Assembly: GCA_014729595.1 (NCBI GenBank)
Contig: WJJU01000264.1
Location: forward strand, 1-5,086
DNA: 5,086 nt
Direction of reading: 5' to 3'
From: Chitinivibrionales bacterium
GTDB lineage: Bacteria > Fibrobacterota > Chitinivibrionia > Chitinivibrionales > WJMI01
A program made the translations under genes and the position numbers. This document shows, piece by piece, positions 1-5,086 of the stretch (position 1 is the first letter of the stretch; each line of letters opens with the position of its first letter). The notes beneath the pieces were generated by a model. That model saw nothing but the letters and a program-made list of their open reading frames with translations. It had not been told where the DNA came from and ran no database searches.

Positions 1-108
1 CGAAATGCTCCATCGCACGGACGATGCCGAGGCATTCGAAGCAGTGCTTTCGAGGAGCCAATCATTATCGGTGCTCCCCGTATCGTCCTTTCTCATATCG
101 TCACTCAT
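1..108 (-). CDS. N-terminal fragment of the next operon gene, candidate TonB (3' end outside window)
   Basis: An ATG at 108 overlaps the exbD stop as ATGA, and the frame stays open for 36 codons to the left edge. The peptide begins MSDDMRKDDTGSTDND and continues to SSVRWSIS. It is polar and acidic, turning basic and then hydrophobic at the very edge, which would suit a short cytoplasmic tail before a membrane anchor. A gene directly after exbB-exbD is often tonB, and TonB has a short cytoplasmic N-terminus before one membrane helix. No diagnostic TonB sequence (proline-rich spacer, C-terminal domain) is visible, so the function is inferred from position only. A second in-frame ATG at 96 could be the real start. 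No strong ribosome binding site is visible, which fits translational coupling to exbD. Confidence 0.6.
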   Translation of the reverse strand, partial: MSDDMRKDDTGSTDNDWLLESTASNASASSVRWSIS

Positions 109-524
109 TCCGCTTTCGCTTGTGTGCCCAGCGAAAATCGGTATACCCCTTCCCGCCGCAAACGATCCATGAGCGTTATCAACGGCTCAACGTTTCCCGC
201 TCGATCGGGAATAATCACCACGTTAAGTTCCGGTTGTCTCTTGCTTGCCGCCGCGGCTGCCGCAACCACTTCATCGAGCCCCTGCCGCCGTTCATCATGC
301 CGGTAATTACCCTTATTGTCGATCGCAATGAGCATCATCTTGTTTTCAATAATTTGCGAAGTCGCGGCGCGAGCCTTATCGACACTGATACCCGTTTCTT
401 TGGTGAATGTCGTGGTTACAACGAAGAAAATCAGCAACAGAAAGACCATGTCGATAAGCGGTGTCATCGAAAGCTCCGCTCGGTCGATCTCTTCGTCGAA
501 TAGCTCAAAGGCGTGTTTAAGCAT
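105..524 (-). CDS. exbD: ExbD/TolR-family biopolymer transport subunit
   Basis: Partner of ExbB: one membrane helix inside the ExbB pore and a periplasmic domain. With the ATG at 524 it has 139 residues. Residues 1-19 are a short cytoplasmic segment (FDEEIDRAELSM follows the first helix turn). The helix is about 20-42 and carries the family signature MTPLIDMVFLLLIFFVVTT; Asp25 matches the proton-carrying Asp25 of E. coli ExbD in both motif and number. The rest is a periplasmic alpha/beta domain with NVVIIPDRAGNVEPLITLMDRLRREGV near the end, as usual for the family. A run of six alanines occupies residues 88-93. A GTG at 566 would add 14 residues, but the ATG has a Shine-Dalgarno-like AAGAG 5 nt upstream and the usual family N-terminus. 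The start lies inside the end of exbB, and the TGA stop overlaps the next ATG. Confidence 0.9.
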   Translation of the reverse strand: MLKHAFELFDEEIDRAELSMTPLIDMVFLLLIFFVVTTTFTKETGISVDKARAATSQIIENKMMLIAIDNKGNYRHDERRQGLDEVVAAAAAASKRQPELNVVIIPDRAGNVEPLITLMDRLRREGVYRFSLGTQAKAE

Positions 525-1137
525 GATGACTCTTGAGGTAGTCGAGAACGAGAGTTGAGGATTCACGAAGAATGTCGGTAATATGTCTTAAGCGATTACG
601 CAGCAAGGTATGTCCCAGAATGATCGGCGCCGCCGCAACCAGTCCGGCCTGCGTGGTCAAAAGCGCTTCGGCAATACCAGACGCCATCGCTTGTGCATCG
701 CCGGTGCCCTGAAGCGCGATCACTTTGAATGTCGCGATCATACCACTTACCGTTCCGAGCAATCCGAAAATCGGCATAAGGCCGGCAAGGGTGGACAAGA
801 GATTGAGATAGCGGGCGTAGGCCGGCATCTCGCGCAAAAGAATCACTTCCAGTTTCCGCTCCACACGCTCGGGACCAAGGGCACGATGAGCGAGAGCGGT
901 TTTCAGTACCGTTTTGAATAAGCTGTTTCTTTGTGTGTCAAGCCAAGTGGCCGCTTCGTCGATCCCGTCATGCGCCAGTCGCTCAAAAAATGTTCGGCGC
1001 ATTTTAGTCATCCGCGAAGCTGTTTGAAGGTAAAAAATGGTGCGCTCCACAAGGAGCGCGAACGCCCAAAGCGCGCCGCCGATTATCGGGTATATGAAAA
1101 CGCCGCCTTCGCGCATGTAATCGAAGAGATTTTCCAT
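517..1137 (-). CDS. exbB: ExbB/TolQ-family proton channel subunit
   Basis: Inner-membrane subunit of the ExbB-ExbD motor, which uses the proton gradient to energise TonB. It has 206 residues and three predicted membrane segments: about 13-36 (VFIYPIIGGALWAFALLVER), 111-138 and 152-178. A cytoplasmic domain of roughly 75 residues lies between the first two. The family signatures are GLLGTVSGMIATFKVI (125-140) and GIAEALLTTQAGLVAAAP (154-171). T129, E157 and T162 fall at the same mutual spacing as the functional T148, E176 and T181 of E. coli ExbB, so the proton path looks intact. The ATG at 1137 has a good ribosome binding site that overlaps the receptor stop. The family also includes TolQ and MotA; adjacency to a TonB-dependent receptor and to an ExbD-like gene favours ExbB. 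The 3' end overlaps the exbD start by 8 nt. Confidence 0.9.
   Translation of the reverse strand: MENLFDYMREGGVFIYPIIGGALWAFALLVERTIFYLQTASRMTKMRRTFFERLAHDGIDEAATWLDTQRNSLFKTVLKTALAHRALGPERVERKLEVILLREMPAYARYLNLLSTLAGLMPIFGLLGTVSGMIATFKVIALQGTGDAQAMASGIAEALLTTQAGLVAAAPIILGHTLLRNRLRHITDILRESSTLVLDYLKSHHA
530..534 (-). promoter_or_regulatory. Shine-Dalgarno-like site deciding the exbD start
   Basis: AAGAG on the minus strand lies 5 nt before the ATG at 524, inside the last codons of exbB. It supports this ATG over the upstream in-frame GTG at 566, which has no similar purine-rich site. Confidence 0.5.
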
Positions 1138-1143
1138 GTATAG

Positions 1144-1148
1144 CCCCT
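1144..1148 (-). promoter_or_regulatory. Ribosome binding site of exbB, overlapping the receptor stop codon
   Basis: AGGGG on the minus strand lies 6 nt before the exbB ATG and shares bases with the TAG stop of the receptor (1149-1147). Ribosomes finishing the receptor would be placed on the exbB start, which suggests coupled translation. This is the clearest Shine-Dalgarno sequence in the window. Confidence 0.7.
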
Positions 1149-4100
1149 ACAGTTCGAAATCCAATCCAGCAAAAAGCACCGTGGTCGGTAGGTTGAACGA
1201 AATAGTTTTGATTTCTCGGGTTTCGGAGTCTGACAGAAATATGTTCGGGATGTTGAGACTGTTCCATATTTCAAAATAGATATGGCCCTTGAGCCGTTTG
1301 CCTTCGAACCCCTTGGCAAAACGCCAATCCAGGCTTTGGTACGGGTAATAACGCGCCTCGTTGTACTCCCCAATAATGGTCGCGTCCTCGTCGGTCGTCT
1401 CGATCGGTGTATAGGGAATCCCCGACATGAACCGATACTTGACACTAAACTCATAACGACGGGGTAGACGATAGTAGTTAACAAAGGATATCAGCAGCGG
1501 CCGCTCGAACGGGAACGGAGGCCACCGCCAACCGCGTTCCCTTTGGCGAATCGATCGCCCGAAACTCAGCGAGATCCATCCGTGCCAGAAATCGGCCGCG
1601 TTGTAGCGAAGAAAATACTCGAATCCGCCGGACAGACCCCGGCCGTCACTATCGTAGCGAGTGAAAAAGGCGGACGAGGTGATTACGTACTCCTTTATTA
1701 GTTCCTCCAAAGAGGATGCGGACAATCCTTCGAGGTAGCCTTCGGAAAAATGATGCGCAAGGTTGTTCAACGCTTTGTCTCGGCCGAGGGAGGGTTCTAT
1801 AATTTCGGTTATAAGGTCGTAGTAGTACTTGCCGTAGATATTTACTTTTTGCGTCAGCCACGGCAATAAGCGCGATTCAAGGCCGATATCCGCATGCCAT
1901 ACCTTTTCGGGTGTCAACTCTTCGGCGAGCGCAAGAACGGGGGGGGCGTAGTTGTTCTGCGTGTAATGTCCCACGGATATGAGTGCTTCGTGTTTGTCGG
2001 TCAGGCTATATTTCATAGCCAGGCGGGGCGAAAGATTTATCGACGAATCGGCAAGAGTCGCTTCTAATCGAAGACCGCCGTCGAGGGTCAGACGGGATGT
2101 CGGCTCCCAAGTGTCTTGTATGTAAATTGCACCGCCGGAGTACCTTCGTTGCCCTCGGTAATGTACCAGCAATCGCTCCGACAGTGACTCCAAAGAAAAA
2201 TCTCTTTGCATATCGTCTAAATCCGTCGAATGCACCGTCATACCTGAGTCGCCGGCCACGGGACCCCACATATCATCTTGATTGGTGCTGCCGCTGATGA
2301 TCATTTCGTGCAGATAACGAACCAAATTGACGTCGTAATTGGAGCGTGTATAGTCAAGCTGCAGGCCGGTGCGAAGCAGATGGCTTCGTATGCCCGAATA
2401 GAGCCAATCGACATACCCTCCAAAGGTATTAATCGAAACATCAAAACGCTGCTCGGGGAAAATGCGCGAAATAGCTTCGGCATCCGGAAAATTGAGATCC
2501 CACCATCGGCGCTGCCATGCGATCGTACCGGTTAACACCGAATGCGCATCGGGGGTATATCGGCCGGTCGCATACAGAACGTTACTTTTCGAATAGTAAA
2601 GCATGAGCGTGTCGACTATCCGGTACGATTCGCTTGCGGAAACGCTGTCGGGCCATCGCCCCGGCGGCCCTTCATGCGGCAAGTAGTTGGGGCCGCCGCC
2701 GTACATGTCCGCCCGGTGCCGCTCGGTGAACATGGTGTCGAATGAGGGCGTGCCCGAAGAATCATGGGTGTAGTAGTGAAATGTGACATCGACCATCGAA
2801 TCGTTTCGCAGGAATTTGAAACCGTCGGTATTGTACTGTTCACCTACGTAGAACGACAACCTGTCGGTGGGCTTGAACTGGAATCCACCCGAAATGTCGT
2901 GGTAGTCGGGAAGGCTTACGACATCAAGGAGTTCAAGCAAATCCTCTTCGCCGGCCGTTTTGCCGATAAACCAGGTCATTGCCTTCTGGACGTATTGGTA
3001 ATAAGAACTCTGTGCGGCAATACTGAATCCCACTTTCCCATCCGCCAAAGGCTTGCCGAGGTATCCCGTGAACTGCATGAGGCTAATGTCCAAATCGAGG
3101 CAGGGCGGCTCGTTCGCGGGACGTCGACTATCGGCAACGATCAACGCTGATTGAGCGTTTTGATACTGAGCCGGAAATCCGGATTTATAAAAGGTCACAT
3201 TATCCATACCGCTCTGATTGAACGTGGAACGGGCACCTCCGTAATGATAAGGCTGAATGAGTGGCACGCCGTCTAAGATTACCCGCGATTCAAGAAGGTC
3301 CCCTCCACGCACAATTGGTCGCGATGAAGCATCGCTTTCGGATGCTACTCCCGGTAAGGTGTGCAGCACCCGTATCGGATCTCCCAGTGTTGAAGCCGTG
3401 CGCCGCAATTCGGTACGGCTGATTCGAGTCTCCGCCACGGTTGCGCTCTTATGTACCGGTTCCGCCGAGGCGGACACGGTAATTTCGCGTCGTTTCAGGG
3501 CATGCCCTTTGGGCGCCGTGCCGATAACCACGAAAGGTTGCCGTTTGTCGTGCTCAAGAATTATTTCTTGCACAACCTCATGGTAGCCCGGAACGGTTAG
3601 CTTAAAAAGATGGCGCCCGCTGATACGGGTTTTAACCGTAAAGGAGCCTTTCCGGTGTACCGTTACCGGCTTGTCGTCAAACGTTAAAATAATTCCATCG
3701 GACTCCAGCGCCAGATCGAGTCGCGAGTCGACAATTGCTCCGAATATTGTCCATGGCGGGCCGGTGACCGTATCTACGGAGGCGGAGGCTATCGGAGGGG
3801 TCGTCGATTCGTTAGATCCCGGTTCAAGCACCGCGGTAACGAAGTAGTTGCGCTTACCGCGCTTCAGGGTAACGACTTTTCGGAACGGTGCGTATGCCTT
3901 CGCCGTTACCTCGATAACTACCTCGACTCTGAATGGAATCGTTATGCCGAAACCGCCACTTTCATCAGGCGTCGATATTCGTGAATCCACATAGACTTTT
4001 GGTAAGTTGGCGCCGGGGTACTCACCGCTATGCGCGTCGATCACGATCCCCTCAATAACTACTGAATCAAAGGTGGCCGTTACCGATGGTGAAAATTTTG

Positions 4101-4290
4101 ATTTCGTTTTCCCGGAGGCGTTGAAAGTGATGCTGTCGACGAAGGGTGTGTCAGGCGGCGCATCGGCGGCATTGGTGGAGTGTTCGGTTTTGTTCTCGAC
4201 GGTGGCTGTATCCTGACCACGCACCGGCAAAATCCCGAAACACACGGCCAACCAGATCAACGCGGTCCTGTTTCCCATACAAATTCTCAT
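1147..4290 (-). CDS. TonB-dependent outer-membrane receptor with two N-terminal regulatory-like domains
   Basis: A substrate-gated outer-membrane importer driven by TonB; the substrate is unknown. The start chosen is ATG at 4290, which overlaps the upstream TGA as ATGA and gives 1047 residues; ATG at 4278 (residue 5) is also possible. The frame is open up to an ATG at 4452, but that would put 54 residues ahead of an obvious signal peptide. Residues 1-25 are the signal (hydrophobic TALIWLAVCFGILPV, probable cleavage G25/Q26). Residues 26-72 are a polar linker. About 75-157 and 180-257 are two beta-sandwich domains resembling carboxypeptidase regulatory-like domains (first strand VVIEGIVIDAHSGE). 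EITVSA at 269-274 is a likely TonB box. The plug is about 283-395, with LHTLPGVASES, RPIVRGGDLLESRVILDGVP and FYKSGFPAQY. The barrel is about 398-1047, rich in aromatic alternating strands and ending LFAGLDFEL, with a terminal Leu rather than the usual Phe. Probable helical or loop insertions lie around 500-555 and 840-875. exbB follows 9 nt downstream. Confidence 0.93.
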   Translation of the reverse strand: MRICMGNRTALIWLAVCFGILPVRGQDTATVENKTEHSTNAADAPPDTPFVDSITFNASGKTKSKFSPSVTATFDSVVIEGIVIDAHSGEYPGANLPKVYVDSRISTPDESGGFGITIPFRVEVVIEVTAKAYAPFRKVVTLKRGKRNYFVTAVLEPGSNESTTPPIASASVDTVTGPPWTIFGAIVDSRLDLALESDGIILTFDDKPVTVHRKGSFTVKTRISGRHLFKLTVPGYHEVVQEIILEHDKRQPFVVIGTAPKGHALKRREITVSASAEPVHKSATVAETRISRTELRRTASTLGDPIRVLHTLPGVASESDASSRPIVRGGDLLESRVILDGVPLIQPYHYGGARSTFNQSGMDNVTFYKSGFPAQYQNAQSALIVADSRRPANEPPCLDLDISLMQFTGYLGKPLADGKVGFSIAAQSSYYQYVQKAMTWFIGKTAGEEDLLELLDVVSLPDYHDISGGFQFKPTDRLSFYVGEQYNTDGFKFLRNDSMVDVTFHYYTHDSSGTPSFDTMFTERHRADMYGGGPNYLPHEGPPGRWPDSVSASESYRIVDTLMLYYSKSNVLYATGRYTPDAHSVLTGTIAWQRRWWDLNFPDAEAISRIFPEQRFDVSINTFGGYVDWLYSGIRSHLLRTGLQLDYTRSNYDVNLVRYLHEMIISGSTNQDDMWGPVAGDSGMTVHSTDLDDMQRDFSLESLSERLLVHYRGQRRYSGGAIYIQDTWEPTSRLTLDGGLRLEATLADSSINLSPRLAMKYSLTDKHEALISVGHYTQNNYAPPVLALAEELTPEKVWHADIGLESRLLPWLTQKVNIYGKYYYDLITEIIEPSLGRDKALNNLAHHFSEGYLEGLSASSLEELIKEYVITSSAFFTRYDSDGRGLSGGFEYFLRYNAADFWHGWISLSFGRSIRQRERGWRWPPFPFERPLLISFVNYYRLPRRYEFSVKYRFMSGIPYTPIETTDEDATIIGEYNEARYYPYQSLDWRFAKGFEGKRLKGHIYFEIWNSLNIPNIFLSDSETREIKTISFNLPTTVLFAGLDFEL
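1939..1946 (-). repeat. Eight-cytosine homopolymer inside the receptor coding region
   Basis: Eight consecutive G on the plus strand (C on the coding strand) encode Ala782-Pro783-Pro784 in the receptor barrel. The frame is intact here. Gain or loss of one base would shift the frame and remove about the last 260 residues, including the C-terminal barrel strands. Confidence 0.9.
3469..3486 (-). other. Putative TonB box of the receptor (EITVSA)
   Basis: Codons for receptor residues 269-274 read EITVSA, close to the TonB boxes of known receptors such as the TITVTA-like motif of FhuA. It lies directly after the second beta-sandwich domain and a basic patch (KRRE), and just before the plug, where the box is expected in receptors with N-terminal extensions. 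The assignment rests on motif and position only. Confidence 0.6.
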
Positions 4291-5086
4291 AGACCATTCA
4301 CAAATCGAAGACCGACGTTCCAGGTAAAACCATAGCGAGCTTCTTTCCCATAGTTGGGCGCATAGAATGAAACCTCGGGGGAAAAATAATCGGGGAGCAT
4401 CGGCAGGCGTGGGAGCAGAATGGTCAGCCCGGCAGTTGCTCGGATATGCCATGATTGGTTATGATACCGAAGTAATTCCTCCTCATCACCTATGTGAATA
4501 TCCTCGCCGAACAAATTGGTCGGTGTCAGTACCACGCGCCCCCCGGCGTAGGGCATGGCACGGTCCATCTCCCAACTACCGAAATATCCCAAGAACCATC
4601 CATTGTCCACCCACGCTCCTACGATCCAGCCGAGTTCAATATTATGATGGTAGATGCTTTTGTTGAGCGTAAGGTCGGCCAAACCCAACCGTCCGCCAAG
4701 CTCGAGAACCGGGGGGCCGTCAACCGGGACATACCTGTCATCGTCCCAAGGCTCTATACTCTGCTCAAGATGAAACCCGATTTCCGCTCCTTTCCCGAAG
4801 GGGTATTCGGCGAGAAAACCTAGGCGATAGTCGAAACACAGGGACAGCCATCCATACGGGATGGTGTCGTACAATTCAATCACCTCAACGCTGCCGGCAT
4901 TGTACGGATCCGACATGAAAATAGTACTGTCGTTGACGATATGGCTTGTCCTTTTCCATCCAAAACCCGTGGTAACCATCCCTTCGCCGGGATTGAGAAG
5001 CTTTCCGTGATTGTACGATTGGGTGGTGAAGTTGCAGCAACAAAGAATCGCCGAAAGCCCGGCACATATAAGCCGTACAATAGGAG
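4287..5086 (-). CDS. Beta-rich envelope protein, putative lipoprotein (5' end outside window)
   Basis: I do not recognise a family. The frame is open from the right edge to a TGA stop at 4289-4287, giving 265 visible residues. A Met at 4979 would give a 230-residue protein, but the frame continues upstream with a typical export signal: a hydrophobic stretch (PIVRLICAGLSAILCCC) and then a polar NFTTQSYNHGK segment. No ATG, GTG or TTG lies upstream in frame, so the true start is probably just beyond 5086. The three consecutive cysteines (codons 5042-5034) at the end of the hydrophobic core suggest a lipoprotein, although the lipobox is not canonical (Cys at -1). The mature part is a series of alternating hydrophobic/polar, aromatic-rich strands (for example GWLSLCFDYRLGFLAEY, NIELGWIVGAWVDNGWFLGY) ending in an amphipathic strand, YGFTWNVGLRFVNGL. 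This suits a small outer-membrane beta-barrel or a surface beta-sheet protein. Its stop overlaps the receptor start, so the two are probably made together. It does not look like SusD, which is longer and helical. Confidence 0.8.
   Translation of the reverse strand, partial: PIVRLICAGLSAILCCCNFTTQSYNHGKLLNPGEGMVTTGFGWKRTSHIVNDSTIFMSDPYNAGSVEVIELYDTIPYGWLSLCFDYRLGFLAEYPFGKGAEIGFHLEQSIEPWDDDRYVPVDGPPVLELGGRLGLADLTLNKSIYHHNIELGWIVGAWVDNGWFLGYFGSWEMDRAMPYAGGRVVLTPTNLFGEDIHIGDEEELLRYHNQSWHIRATAGLTILLPRLPMLPDYFSPEVSFYAPNYGKEARYGFTWNVGLRFVNGL

Noticed and set aside
24..503. A 159-codon plus-strand open frame opposite exbD
   Set aside because: It runs antisense to a well-supported ExbD, its product is rich in Arg, His and Cys with no recognisable domain, and it has no convincing ribosome binding site. 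It is best explained as a shadow of the real gene.
524..566. GTG at 566 as the exbD start
   Set aside because: The ATG at 524 has a Shine-Dalgarno-like site and gives the usual family N-terminus. The extra 14 residues have no family support.
517..1137. TolQ or MotA instead of ExbB
   Set aside because: No Tol-Pal or flagellar genes are visible, and the gene follows a TonB-dependent receptor directly. It cannot be fully excluded from sequence alone.
1138..1146. A promoter or terminator between the receptor and exbB
   Set aside because: The gap is only 9 nt and is occupied by the exbB ribosome binding region. No hairpin or promoter fits.
1083..1484. A 133-codon minus-strand frame overlapping the receptor 3' end and exbB 5' end
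   Set aside because: It is in another frame of two well-supported genes, with an Arg/Ser/Thr-rich product typical of an out-of-frame reading.
2764..3150. A 128-codon plus-strand open frame opposite the receptor
   Set aside because: It is fully antisense to the plug/barrel region of the receptor and has no recognisable motif. The receptor frame is clearly the real one.
1147..5086. A SusC/SusD-type glycan uptake pair
   Set aside because: The upstream protein is too short and beta-rich rather than helical, and the order and sizes do not match a SusCD pair.

Overview
The window is a compact piece of one minus-strand operon from a Gram-negative (diderm) bacterium. An outer-membrane TonB-dependent receptor sits next to the inner-membrane ExbB/ExbD motor that powers such receptors. 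The receptor type (N-terminal regulatory-like beta-sandwich domains, then a plug with an LDGVP motif, then a large barrel) is common in the FCB group (Bacteroidota, Fibrobacterota, Gemmatimonadota and relatives), Acidobacteriota and some former deltaproteobacteria. Base composition looks balanced (about half GC, judged by eye). I cannot name the phylum with confidence.

Layout in transcription order, from right to left. (1) 5086-4287: a beta-rich envelope protein with a hydrophobic, cysteine-rich N-terminus that runs off the right edge. (2) 4290-1147: a TonB-dependent receptor of about 1047 residues, with a signal peptide, two tandem beta-sandwich domains, a TonB-box-like motif, a plug and a barrel. 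(3) 1137-517: an ExbB/TolQ-family proton-channel subunit. (4) 524-105: an ExbD/TolR-family subunit. (5) 108-1: the first 36 codons of another gene that runs off the left edge. By position it is a candidate TonB.

The genes are packed tightly. Genes 1/2 and 4/5 share ATGA stop/start overlaps, 3/4 overlap by 8 nt, and 2/3 are separated by only 9 nt, with the exbB ribosome binding site lying across the receptor stop codon. This implies one transcript with translational coupling. No intergenic stretch is long enough to hold a promoter or terminator, and I see no RNA gene, mobile element or CRISPR array. The promoter should lie right of 5086 and the terminator left of 1.

Working model (inference): the receptor imports an unknown substrate across the outer membrane, the ExbB-ExbD motor uses the proton motive force, and the gene at the left edge supplies the TonB-like transducer. 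The leading beta-rich protein may be a surface or outer-membrane partner of the receptor. The substrate cannot be read from the sequence.
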